Positions 17,901 through 24,840 of a stretch of 29,339 nucleotides of DNA are shown one piece after another; within the stretch, counting starts at the first letter, position 1, and the number at the start of each line of letters is the position of its first letter. The position numbers were made by a program, and so were the translations under genes. Location of the stretch: NCBI GenBank assembly GCA_038213005.1, contig JBBQTU010000021.1, positions 1 to 29,339 on the forward strand. The letters run 5' to 3'. Source of the DNA: JBBQTU01 sp038213005. Lineage in GTDB: Bacteria; Planctomycetota; Phycisphaerae; Tepidisphaerales; Tepidisphaeraceae. The notes below the pieces were generated by a model. The model was not told the DNA's origin, ran no database searches, and worked only from the letters and a program-made list of their open reading frames with translations.

Positions 17901-19171
17901 ACGCACTGATGAGCAAGCTTTACCGGAAGAGCGACCCGGCCTTCGCCGACCTGCTGCTGTGGGCGTACCAGAGCGGTGGCAGCAATGGCGGATACGCGGG
18001 GAATATGCCGCTGCTCTTCGCGGCCCTGGACGAGGAGGATCTTCGTCCCGCCCCGGCCCCAGACCTGACGAGCCGGCGGCTTGAGGGGTTTGGCGCGGCC
18101 TTTCGCGGCCGGTTCGGCCAGGAGGATGAGTTCTATCTCCTCTTCAAGCAAGGCCCTGGCGGCTATCGCTACCACCGCACCGAGGGCTCCATCATCCTCT
18201 TCGCCGATGGCAAGCCGCTGATCTACGACGGGGGCGAGGCAGGCGAGACCTGGCGACATACGACTCTCTCGTTCTATGACGTTCACATGCCGCTGGCCGC
18301 GGGTCATGTCGAGCGATTCCGCTCTTTCCCCGGCATCGACTTCTGCCAGGGCGTGCACCCCGAGGTGATCAAGCCCGGCGAGCCGGTCTTCCTCAGTGAC
18401 CGGTGCTATCATCAGTACGTCGATCTCGCGTACAGCCGTTTCAGGGAGCCCAGACCGGCCAACTCGCGCTGCGTCCTCTGGATCAAGAACCAGTACGTTC
18501 TGCTGCACGACGAACTGGAGATCGACCCGGCGATCCCGTCGTTCTGGCACCTGCAGGCCGTCGCAGACGCCCACACCGGCGACGCGGCCCAGGGCTACCT
18601 CTTCAAGGGGAGATTTGGCACCGATCTGCAGGTCCTCCTGCCCGATCAAAGCTTCCAGGCCGAAACGGTGGAGCAGACACCCATGCTCGAATACCACTTG
18701 CCCTCGGAGCGATGCTTCTCAATGCGCCATCTCATGCTTGCCGGAAACAAGCCCGACCACTATCTGGCGATCCTCCGTCCGCTGGCCCGTGGTCAGCAGC
18801 CTGTCATCGCCCACGAGATTCGCAGCGGCGGCCACACCGTCGGCGCCCAGGTTACGGGCGATGGTTTGGACGATCATTTGTTCTTCCAGCGCAGCGGCGT
18901 TGAATACCAGGGCACGGACCTCTATTTCGCCGGCCGGTATGCCGCCGTCCTGCGCCGGCGGGAATCCACCTGCATGTTGCTGCTGGATGCCGGAATGCTG
19001 CAAGTGGGCCCAATGCGCATCGAAAGCGATGGTCCGGCCGTCTGTCTGGAATTCGGCGAGCGCGGCACGCATCTGGTCGCCGAGGGCCGCGGTGGATTTA
19101 AGATCACCGGGCTCGCCAACAAGTTGGAGATGCATCTGGATGGAAATCGCGTGGACCTGTGTCTGAGTTAG
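14999..19171 (+). CDS. TPR + carboxypeptidase-regulatory-like + heparinase II/III-like multidomain protein
   Basis: The protein has 1390 residues. The GTG at 14999 is chosen because AGGAG lies five bases upstream. Residues of about 1-140 are helical and TPR-like: ALEHKRYETARRLALSLLQ, then YASLHLLHEAFRRLGD. About 170-275 resemble a carboxypeptidase regulatory-like beta domain (GSLRWPDGRPAAGITLVLG ... AITDGQGRFRFASVPAG). About 380-620 are a beta region, and about 690-1010 an alpha-helical region containing ENPACYYLHASKCRMNLAF. The C-terminal third is a beta-sandwich with RYHRTEGSIILFADGKPLIY, which resembles the heparinase II/III signature of polysaccharide lyases although its histidines are only partly kept. 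No signal peptide is seen, so location is uncertain. It likely acts on an acidic or otherwise modified glycan, but the reaction is not proven. The oxidoreductase gene follows after 16 bases. Confidence 0.75.
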   Translation: MTEASLPEAKQALEHKRYETARRLALSLLQTNPGDRYASLHLLHEAFRRLGDPAAARGAIEQIQPADDLRRLEVLLLLVEDYYLLAVDSQYRLSEEAKAGLTLDEYQQKMASLMSGLVERCLPLARTAQQRREVAAVLRRCGRQEQAAGLLATEAEATSSTQPVPTAPAAGSVAGSLRWPDGRPAAGITLVLGLALKTDEPDPAVYLDSALGYNPRIGAMESLTAITDGQGRFRFASVPAGTHEFLAARLDGEQHDIATRFLVQSLLVNEGKTTELDLAVTSWTSAPRREVSDPAPHQVTRGGATYRLVHQQAMANPFHFDFPRQLIHMALPPDVPGDPRRLLLLSSAAPQTPLPFQVSRGELVFFADLPQLSDRTLMLYATDDAAATVAAPLLPIRPVVAADGKSAVIETGRASFRIPWGEDGGDLPPLMAVKGEDGRWRGQGRLQLPAGVTVKRRRTELVEAGPLSLSVRIAYALSNGTEYVIAFTAHRDEPYLLARETSVEVEGAAFEFSLKEFSGGRGFLHWTPEHGNMHWTSLTAEHRELARLQESVAWWIPPQGFGYAVTADGLEEKDYVGVFTLRRGEWIDRKFEALAQGPGDENRELDWPFPEMVGSTISMITAHTSASGDVFFRFGMFDGERQWGILVSTLDRNDGAFKEISAVQHKNSSPRLEDFKDWRLDEQDHAPRPSVVARRQDLRNLRKKKDSPIFAPYWRQIATGEARGAASGVAFAVEGDPLIAWRKKRELLLAARIYSKMTLLGRDFADIYSPVGGRILTQWVEEYDLIAASGVFTPDEERLLRQFFMLMGHMYMECDFMNWRYNSRNANFEADRTDIVGAIGLAFHGNPDAAIFLKHVSELMRRSLEVYCTPGSGKWYENPACYYLHASKCRMNLAFHLSRHGISDPTAIRRLKDFLRWGVFVLTPACPASYDTMRDGCDDAAYRATEKVRRVAPVGDHAHLGPWVPEHYALMSKLYRKSDPAFADLLLWAYQSGGSNGGYAGNMPLLFAALDEEDLRPAPAPDLTSRRLEGFGAAFRGRFGQEDEFYLLFKQGPGGYRYHRTEGSIILFADGKPLIYDGGEAGETWRHTTLSFYDVHMPLAAGHVERFRSFPGIDFCQGVHPEVIKPGEPVFLSDRCYHQYVDLAYSRFREPRPANSRCVLWIKNQYVLLHDELEIDPAIPSFWHLQAVADAHTGDAAQGYLFKGRFGTDLQVLLPDQSFQAETVEQTPMLEYHLPSERCFSMRHLMLAGNKPDHYLAILRPLARGQQPVIAHEIRSGGHTVGAQVTGDGLDDHLFFQRSGVEYQGTDLYFAGRYAAVLRRRESTCMLLLDAGMLQVGPMRIESDGPAVCLEFGERGTHLVAEGRGGFKITGLANKLEMHLDGNRVDLCLS

Positions 19172-19187
19172 CTTTTCAGGACTGAAC

Positions 19188-20156
19188 ATGACATCCCCAT
19201 CCCCCATCGGCGTCGGCTTGTTTGGCCTCAATGGGCATCAGATACACCAGCATCTCATCGGGCGCTCGCATGCCCGACTGGCGGCTATTGCGGGCTTCTC
19301 CCGAGAGAGTCTGCCGGAGACTTTGCGCGATGATCCGACGATTCGCGTGCATGAGGATCTGGCATCGCTCCTGGGCGATGACGCAGTGCAACTCGTATCA
19401 TTGTGTTCCCCTTTCCGTCGCGACCAGGCAGGTCATGCGATTGCAGCGATGGAGGCGGGTAAGAATGTCTATGCGGAAAAACCATGTGCCCTGAGTGAGG
19501 CGGAACTGGATGCGATTGTCGCGACGGCCCAGCGCACGGGGATGAAGTTCCATGAGATGGCAGGGACTGCGTTTGAGGAGCCCTATCGGACGATGCGGGA
19601 GATCGTCGCCGCGGGGACTGTGGGAACGGTCGTTCAGGTGTATGCACAGAAGTCGTATCCATGGCACGACAAGCGTCCACAGGATGAGGCGGTCGACGGG
19701 GGACTGATCGGACAGAACGCCATCCATGCCGTCAGGTTCGTGGAGCACGTTGCCGCGGTACGGATCGCGGAGGTGATGGCTCTGGAAACGACGCTGGGCG
19801 ATCCAGGCCCAGGCGGCGGCCACATGGCCTCGACGCTGATGATGCGGCTGGAGAATGGCGGGTTGGCAACGATTGTCGCCAATTATCTCAACCCACGCGG
19901 GATCGGGCACTGGGGTAATGAGGAACTTCGGATATGGGGCACCCAGGGGATGCTGGAGTCAACCGATGGCGGCACGCGGACTCGCCTGGTTGTGGGGCAG
20001 GAGGATCGCGGGTCGGTGACAATTGGAAAGAGCCTCGACTACTTGGACCTGATGGTGGACGAGTTGCGCGGGGCAGGCACGATGCCCCTCTCGCTGGAAG
20101 CAGAACTGCACCCCACGCGCGTGGTGATCCGGGCTCGCGCCTCGGCCCGCAACTGA
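19188..20156 (+). CDS. Gfo/Idh/MocA-family NAD(P)-dependent oxidoreductase
   Basis: The protein has 322 residues, with AGGA six bases before the ATG. The N-terminal Rossmann part (IGVGLFGLNGHQIHQHLI) departs from the strict GxGxxG spacing but is followed by the typical blade LVSLCSPFRRDQAGHAIAAM and the family signature GKNVYAEKPCALSEAELD, with the catalytic-type lysine in EKP. The C-terminal half is the usual alpha/beta substrate domain with GLIGQNAIHAVRFVEH. These enzymes oxidise or reduce sugars or sugar acids. Lying 16 bases after the heparinase-like gene, it is probably co-transcribed and may act on a monosaccharide released by that pathway. The exact substrate cannot be read from the sequence. 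Confidence 0.88.
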   Translation: MTSPSPIGVGLFGLNGHQIHQHLIGRSHARLAAIAGFSRESLPETLRDDPTIRVHEDLASLLGDDAVQLVSLCSPFRRDQAGHAIAAMEAGKNVYAEKPCALSEAELDAIVATAQRTGMKFHEMAGTAFEEPYRTMREIVAAGTVGTVVQVYAQKSYPWHDKRPQDEAVDGGLIGQNAIHAVRFVEHVAAVRIAEVMALETTLGDPGPGGGHMASTLMMRLENGGLATIVANYLNPRGIGHWGNEELRIWGTQGMLESTDGGTRTRLVVGQEDRGSVTIGKSLDYLDLMVDELRGAGTMPLSLEAELHPTRVVIRARASARN

Positions 20157-20268
20157 ATGCCCATCGAGGCCGGCGACCAAGGACGGGTTTCGTGTCCGTT
20201 CCGCATGGCCGAATGGGGGCCTTGATTGTGTCTACGGCATGCCCCCCAAGTAGAACTGCGGTTGTAAG

Positions 20269-20300
20269 TGGGCGCAGGGGGATTTGAACCCCCAAGGACC
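20269..20300 (-). tRNA. tRNA 3'-end fragment (T-arm plus acceptor strand), possible attachment-site scar
   Basis: On the minus strand GGGGG-TTCAAAT-CCCCC forms a perfect T-arm with the canonical TTCAAAT loop, followed at once by TGCGCCC and A, as the 3' acceptor strand and discriminator base would be. No matching GGGCGCA 5' strand, D-arm or anticodon arm lies upstream; that space is the end of the GH95 gene. It is therefore only the last 25-30 bases of a tRNA. Such fragments are usually left when an island integrates into a tRNA gene. A chance hairpin acting as terminator for the GH95 gene, whose stop is eight bases away, is the alternative. Confidence 0.5.
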
Positions 20301-20307
20301 AGCCGTC

Positions 20308-22584
20308 TCACGCTCCCATGATCTCCAGCGACTCGCCGGCTCGCGTGGTCACGCGCAGGACAGTGCCTTCCACGTGCTCTCGCCGGCCATTGCTTCGCAG
20401 TACGGTTACCGGACCGGCCCAGGGGTTGGCCAGCACGAACTCACCGCCAACCTGGCTCCGGACCTGCAGGTGCTGCACGACGCCTCGCTCGCGTCGGGCG
20501 CTGACCAGGAACGCGCCTTCGGTCAGCAGGCCGCTAAAGGCCACCTCCGCCCAGCCGGCCGGGGCGCCGGCGAAGAGGTAGTTCACGCCTCGACGGGTGT
20601 GCAACAGCATGTCCATGATCGCGCTGACAGTGCCCATCCCGGCGTCCATCTGCATGATCTCCCCTCGCTTGGGACCGCTGCAAGTCGCTCCCGCGCCCAT
20701 CAGTGTGAAGCCTGGGAACTGGCAGTCGTGCAGCGTACCGTGGCCTTCGTTAGTGAAGACGCGCCCCCATATCTCGGTGAGCATCTCGGCCATGTCGGCG
20801 TTGCCCATCCGCGTGTGGATCTGTGACGCCCACGAGACGCACCATCCGCTCCACATGCCCATGCCTTTGGCGATCCACTGGGTAAGGGTGCGTTCCACCA
20901 GCGGCCGCCACTCTGGCGAGACCGGATCGATGACATCGAACGGCGCGATGGCAGCCATGTGGCTGTGATGCCGGTGGCTCTCTTCCAGCGGCGTCCCTTC
21001 CCACAGGGCGATCTGACCCTGCCCTTCGGCGCCGACGGTACAGACCTTGGGCAGCCGCTGGCTGATCTGCGCCCAGATGGGCCGGGGCGATTCCTTGAGC
21101 ACCCCGGCCGCCCGCGGTAGCGACTCGCAAAGCCAGTGGATGCAGGCCAACTGGAAACTGGCATTGCGGCCCCAGGCGTTCATGGCTGCCCCGTGGTATT
21201 CCGGCGACACGCTGACCGGCAGGGCGTACGAGCCGTCCGGCCTCTTCTCCAGCATTTCCTCGTAGACTCGCATCGCCCCGTACATAAATGGATAAGCCAC
21301 ATCCTTCAGGAACGCCTGATCGCCACTGTAGAGGTAGTAGTCAAACATCATCTTGCCGACCCAGCCCGTGCAGGCGTGGTCGATCGTTCCCGTCCAGAAC
21401 GCGCCCATGCAGGTGCAGCGGTCGTCCACGGCGTGCGGCAGGACAAACCCGTCGTCGATGCCGACGAACAGCTTCGCATTGTGGCGCAGGGTGTCGCGCC
21501 ATGACCAGACCATGTCAAACAGCGGCTTGAGGTGCGCCAGGCGATTGCCCCGGTAGGCAGGCGAGTAGCACATTTGCACGTTGATGTTGAAGTGGTAGTC
21601 GCTGCTCCAAGGCGGCATCTGATACTCTTCGCACCACGGGCCCTGAAGGGTCGCGGCCACACCGCCGGGGGCAGTGAGACCCGCGAACTTGTACATGCCA
21701 TAGTCATAGAGGAACTGCAGCTTTGGGTTGGGCAGGCACAGCCGAGGCGCTGTGTCCCAGAACTCACCCCACCAGGCCTGAGTCTCCTCGCGCAGCTTCG
21801 CCAGCCCCCGGGCCCTGGACTTTTCAATCCATTGGGCGACGCACTTCTGTGCGGCTTGGGGCGTCGGTGCGTAATCCACGGCGACCCAGAACTCCTCGGC
21901 GCCCAGTCGGTATCCTACGCAGATGGGCGACTCGGTCGGCCGGGGCTGCACCCAACCCGACAGCGCCACGTCCGTGTAGAGCATCGGCTCGGACGCGCCC
22001 TCCAACTCATCGAGGGTGAAAGTCGTCTCCTCAAACGCCCCGGGTGCCAAGAAGCCAATTGTCTTGAGATACTCCCCCACGTATTGCCAGCTTGTCACGG
22101 CTTTGGCCTGGGGCGCGCCCAACTCGCGAGGATAACGCACCGCCAGCACCGGCGACCGCATGGCCATGTCGATCGTCACCTCGTGCTCGTGGCCATCGCG
22201 GCCGGCAACAAACACGCTTACCCGGCCAGTCTCCAGGTCGATCGTTCCCCGCCGCAGTTCATGGCCCGGATCGAAGCTCAGCTCGATGCGCCCCAGCGGC
22301 AGGACAGTGGGACGCTCGGGTTCTCCCGCATTCTGCGGAGGCATCTCAAAGAGTTTCTGGAGCCCCGCAGCGTCATTGGCCTCAAGCGCCGCACGGATGT
22401 CGCGGAAGTTCATCGACGGCTTCCACGGCAAGCCCCCGCGGTGGTCCCAGAAATCGGCCCGGTTCAGGGTGATGCACAGTGTGCTGTCGCCACCCCAGAT
22501 CATGGCGCCCAGGACGCCGTTTCCCTGCAACATGCCAGTGTGGGTCCGCGGTAGGGGAAAGACCCAGTCATACGTTCGCGCCAT
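20308..22584 (-). CDS. GH95-type glycosidase (alpha-L-fucosidase / alpha-L-galactosidase family)
   Basis: The protein has 758 residues. The ATG at 22584 follows AAGGAG by six bases; the in-frame ATG 15 bases upstream would swallow that site. GH95 hallmarks are in order. The N-terminal beta-domain carries GMLQGNGVLGAMIWGGDSTL and NRADFWDHRGG. The catalytic helical barrel has HFNINVQMCYSPAY (the NxN pair), the acidic residue in VSVSPEYHG, HRHHSHMAAI, and QMDAGMGTVSAIMDMLL with an Asp where family members hold a catalytic residue. The end is a beta domain. There is no signal peptide, so it probably acts in the cytoplasm on imported oligosaccharides with alpha-L-fucosyl or alpha-L-galactosyl ends. 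It is convergent with the oxidoreductase gene and ends next to the tRNA fragment. Confidence 0.85.
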   Translation of the reverse strand: MARTYDWVFPLPRTHTGMLQGNGVLGAMIWGGDSTLCITLNRADFWDHRGGLPWKPSMNFRDIRAALEANDAAGLQKLFEMPPQNAGEPERPTVLPLGRIELSFDPGHELRRGTIDLETGRVSVFVAGRDGHEHEVTIDMAMRSPVLAVRYPRELGAPQAKAVTSWQYVGEYLKTIGFLAPGAFEETTFTLDELEGASEPMLYTDVALSGWVQPRPTESPICVGYRLGAEEFWVAVDYAPTPQAAQKCVAQWIEKSRARGLAKLREETQAWWGEFWDTAPRLCLPNPKLQFLYDYGMYKFAGLTAPGGVAATLQGPWCEEYQMPPWSSDYHFNINVQMCYSPAYRGNRLAHLKPLFDMVWSWRDTLRHNAKLFVGIDDGFVLPHAVDDRCTCMGAFWTGTIDHACTGWVGKMMFDYYLYSGDQAFLKDVAYPFMYGAMRVYEEMLEKRPDGSYALPVSVSPEYHGAAMNAWGRNASFQLACIHWLCESLPRAAGVLKESPRPIWAQISQRLPKVCTVGAEGQGQIALWEGTPLEESHRHHSHMAAIAPFDVIDPVSPEWRPLVERTLTQWIAKGMGMWSGWCVSWASQIHTRMGNADMAEMLTEIWGRVFTNEGHGTLHDCQFPGFTLMGAGATCSGPKRGEIMQMDAGMGTVSAIMDMLLHTRRGVNYLFAGAPAGWAEVAFSGLLTEGAFLVSARRERGVVQHLQVRSQVGGEFVLANPWAGPVTVLRSNGRREHVEGTVLRVTTRAGESLEIMGA

Positions 22585-22858
22585 GCCCGTCTCCTTCACA
22601 GTTTTCTGGTTACCCTGGTTTGGTCCGGCCGAAGTCTATCAAAACAGGCGGATTCTGCGATGCCCCGGTAGCGACTCTTTATCGAGATATCCGGGCGCTG
22701 GGTGGTTGTGCCGGGCAAAGCCTGCCATTAGGCCACGTGACGCTGCACGGGGTCGAAGGATATCCGAGGTTCGCCGGGCGGTAGACCCTCTCGCGGCGCT
22801 GATCGGCGAAGAAATCCGTTTCGGCCTCGGTGTGCTATATGCGCCTGGGTGGGGAAAT

Positions 22859-22894
22859 AGCGTGGGGCGGCTGTCGCTCATGCCGCCCCACGCT
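22859..22894. repeat. Perfect 13-bp stem inverted repeat
   Basis: AGCGTGGGGCGGC and its exact complement GCCGCCCCACGCT flank a ten-base loop. There is no plus-strand gene immediately before it and no T-run on either side, so it does not look like an ordinary terminator. It may be a palindromic extragenic repeat or a protein-binding cruciform. Confidence 0.5.
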
Positions 22895-22988
22895 GGACAA
22901 AGGAATAGGCCATATCTGCTGCTGAATGATGGTAGGCTCGCGCCGGGCGATTTGTGCAATTTCGTCTTTATTGTCGCGTCTTGGACGG

Positions 22989-23047
22989 TATAATCTGACA
23001 GAGCAGGGCGTGAACACGCCCATTCACGTCCCGCGGTTTTTGTGTTT
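22989..23047 (+). promoter_or_regulatory. Promoter (-10 TATAAT) and structured leader with attenuator-like layout
   Basis: A perfect TATAAT lies at 22989-22994 but no good -35 box can be placed at 16-18 bases. The predicted leader can fold as GGGCGTG/CACGCCC (23006-23021). Alternatively GGGCGTGAA pairs with TTCACGTCCC (23023-23032) with one bulged base. The second structure is followed by GCGG and TTTTTGTGTTT, which is terminator-like. The ribosome site of the downstream gene comes after the T-tract. Confidence 0.4.
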
Positions 23048-23070
23048 CTAGAGTGTGATGGAGGCGAGAG

Positions 23071-23562
23071 ATGATGACGGCGCAGCAACAGTTCCCACCG
23101 TTGCCGAAGATCGGCAAGTCCGACGAAGTCTACTCGCAGGAGATATCGAAGGCTGAGGCCGAGAACGACTGCCATGCCCGCGAGGCGCTGAAGGTTGCGC
23201 GTTATATCACCCTGGCGATGCATCCCAGGCTTGCTTGGGATGCCAAGCTCCGCTACTTCCAGCATGCCCTGCAGAAGCATTGCGTGAGCCCCACGCCGGG
23301 CGACCAGATGAACGGCTTCTACCAGAAGCTGGCGCAGATGGTTCGCGAGTACTGCGGCACCGAGGCGCTGCGGCTGGCGAGCCAGGAAGATGACATGTAC
23401 GCCGCCCGGGCGGCGCTGAGCGAGGATCACTCGACCATCGAGGAGGATGCCGAGGTCTTCTTCGGCGACCTGCTGGGAACGGGCGCCGGCGAGACGAGCC
23501 CCGATCACTTCAACGAGGTGGACTGGGCGCAACTGAAAATGATCCGCGACCAGTGGATATAG
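23071..23562 (+). CDS. Hypothetical protein, 163 aa, soluble and mainly helical
   Basis: The ATG at 23071 follows GGAGG by six bases. The protein has 163 residues, no signal peptide and no membrane segment. It looks mainly helical and charged: SQEISKAEAENDCHAREALK, then WDAKLRYFQHALQKHC, QKLAQMVREYCGTEALRLAS and EEDAEVFFGDLLG. I do not recognise a family or any catalytic motif. It has its own promoter and a strong terminator directly after it, so it is a single-gene transcript. The structured leader suggests that its expression is controlled. Its function is unknown. Confidence 0.8.
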   Translation: MMTAQQQFPPLPKIGKSDEVYSQEISKAEAENDCHAREALKVARYITLAMHPRLAWDAKLRYFQHALQKHCVSPTPGDQMNGFYQKLAQMVREYCGTEALRLASQEDDMYAARAALSEDHSTIEEDAEVFFGDLLGTGAGETSPDHFNEVDWAQLKMIRDQWI

Positions 23563-23625
23563 TCACGCATCATAATATGTAGTGGCGCATAGCACCGCTG
23601 TCCACAGTACTGAATGAAAAACAAG

Positions 23626-23662
23626 AAGCCGGGCGACTGTTACCAGTCGCCCGACTTTCTTT
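23626..23662. terminator. Strong bidirectional intrinsic terminator between convergent genes
   Basis: CGGGCGACTG-TTAC-CAGTCGCCCG is a perfect 10-bp stem with a four-base loop, and flanking bases extend the pairing. On the plus strand it is followed by ACTTTCTTTTCTT, ending the 163-aa gene. On the minus strand it is followed by GGCTTCTTGTTTTT, ending ilvC. Confidence 0.9.
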
Positions 23663-23727
23663 TCTTGTGCTCCTGACCGGGCCGGATGGCCCGGGGGACG
23701 CTTCACGGCTCACTTGGCCGCGAAGGC

Positions 23728-24747
23728 TCAGTTCTTGGGGGGTTCCTTGGCGTTGAGCCAGGTCATCATCTTGCGGAGCTTCTTGCCGGTGGTCTCCAGA
23801 GGATGCTTCTTGTCCTTCTCGTAGAGCCGCTTGAAGTTCTTCATGCCGCCTTCGTATTCCGCACGGAATTCCTTGGCGAACTTGCCGTTCTGGATTTCGG
23901 TGAGGATCTTCTTCATCTCCTTCTTGGTCTTGTCGGTGATGATCCGCGGGCCGCGGGTCAGGTCGCCGTACTCGGCGGTGTTGGAGATGGAGTAGCGCAT
24001 GTAGTCCAGGCCGCCCTGATAGATCAGGTCGGTGATGAGCTTGACCTCATGGCAGCATTCGAAGTAGGCCATCTCGGCCGGGTATCCGGCTTCGATGAGG
24101 GTCTCAAACCCGGCCTTGAGCAGGGCGGAGAGGCCGCCGCACAGGACAACCTGTTCGCCGAACAGGTCGGTCTCGCACTCGTCCTTGAAGGTGGTGACGA
24201 TGATGCCGGAGCGAGCGCCGCCGACGCCCTTGGCCCAGGCGAGGGCAATCTTCTTGGCGCTGCGGGTGGCATCCTGGTGGATGGCCATGAGACACGGGAC
24301 GCCGCCGCCCTTTTCGAATTCGCTGCGGACCAGGTGCCCAGGGCCCTTGGGGGCGACCATGATCACATTGACGTCCTTGGGCGGAACGATGGTCTTGAAG
24401 TGGATGTTGAAACCGTGGGTGAAGCCCAGGGTCTGCCCGGCCTTGAGGTTGGGGGCGACGAAGCGGGCGTAGACGCCGGGCTGCACTTCATCGGGCAGGG
24501 TCATCAGGATCAGATCGGCGCCGGTGACGGCGGCGGCGATGTTGGTCGGCTTGAAGCCGAGATCCGATGCGAGCTTGAAGTTTGAGGTGCCCTCGAGCTC
24601 GGCGACCACGACATTGATGCCGCTGTCACGCAGGTTCTGCGCGTGGGCGTGGCCTTGCGAGCCGAAGCCCAGAATCGCCACGGTTTTGCCCTTCAGGGCG
24701 TCAAGAGAAGCATCCTTCTCGTACAACATCTTGATAGATCGAGCCAT
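23728..24747 (-). CDS. ilvC: Ketol-acid reductoisomerase (class I)
   Basis: The protein has 339 residues, the usual length of the short class I form. It converts acetolactate and acetohydroxybutyrate to the dihydroxy acids in valine, leucine and isoleucine synthesis, using NAD(P)H and magnesium in the cytoplasm. GFGSQGHAHA (residues 27-36) is the nucleotide-binding loop. FTHGFNIHF holds the conserved His, DECETDLFGEQ the first metal-binding acids, AYFECCHE the second set, and YSISNTAEYG the substrate Ser. GGAG lies 11 bases before the ATG, a longer spacing than most genes here. In the cofactor-selecting loop (AELEGTSNFKLA) the Arg and Ser residues usual in NADPH enzymes are replaced. It is a single gene with its own promoter, and ilvB/ilvN are not adjacent. 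Confidence 0.97.
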   Translation of the reverse strand: MARSIKMLYEKDASLDALKGKTVAILGFGSQGHAHAQNLRDSGINVVVAELEGTSNFKLASDLGFKPTNIAAAVTGADLILMTLPDEVQPGVYARFVAPNLKAGQTLGFTHGFNIHFKTIVPPKDVNVIMVAPKGPGHLVRSEFEKGGGVPCLMAIHQDATRSAKKIALAWAKGVGGARSGIIVTTFKDECETDLFGEQVVLCGGLSALLKAGFETLIEAGYPAEMAYFECCHEVKLITDLIYQGGLDYMRYSISNTAEYGDLTRGPRIITDKTKKEMKKILTEIQNGKFAKEFRAEYEGGMKNFKRLYEKDKKHPLETTGKKLRKMMTWLNAKEPPKN

Positions 24748-24784
24748 GGGTATCTTGTCTCCTTTTAGAGTTAGAAGCTCAGGA

Positions 24785-24813
24785 GTTTAATCGTTATGGG
24801 GGTGGTCTGTCAA
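24785..24813 (-). promoter_or_regulatory. Predicted promoter of ilvC
   Basis: On the minus strand a perfect TTGACA (-35, 24808-24813) is separated by 17 bases from TTAAAC (24785-24790), which matches three of six bases of the -10 consensus. It ends 37 bases before the ilvC start, leaving a short leader. Confidence 0.5.
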
Positions 24814-24840
24814 AATGGGCGCCGACAGGAAGAGGCGAGG

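Larger units (their letters stand above)
22585..23070. other. Non-coding divergent intergenic region before the 163-aa gene
   Basis: These 486 bases have no credible gene in either direction. They contain a long perfect hairpin (22859-22894), a TATAAT box (22989-22994) and a leader with two competing hairpins and a T-tract (23006-23047), each listed separately. Between 22600 and 22850 I see nothing I can name. Confidence 0.5.

Noticed and set aside
17585..18697. Minus-strand frame of 370 codons
   Set aside because: It is antisense to the heparinase-like region of the 1390-aa gene and has no domain of its own.
20269..20345. Complete tRNA gene
   Set aside because: Only the T-arm and 3' acceptor strand are present; no D-arm, anticodon arm or matching 5' acceptor strand was found upstream on the minus strand.
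22639..23532. Minus-strand frame of 297 codons
   Set aside because: It is antisense to the 163-aa gene, which has a good ribosome site, promoter and terminator; the frame also runs through the palindromic intergenic DNA.
23686..24585. Plus-strand frame of 299 codons
   Set aside because: It is the shadow of ilvC.
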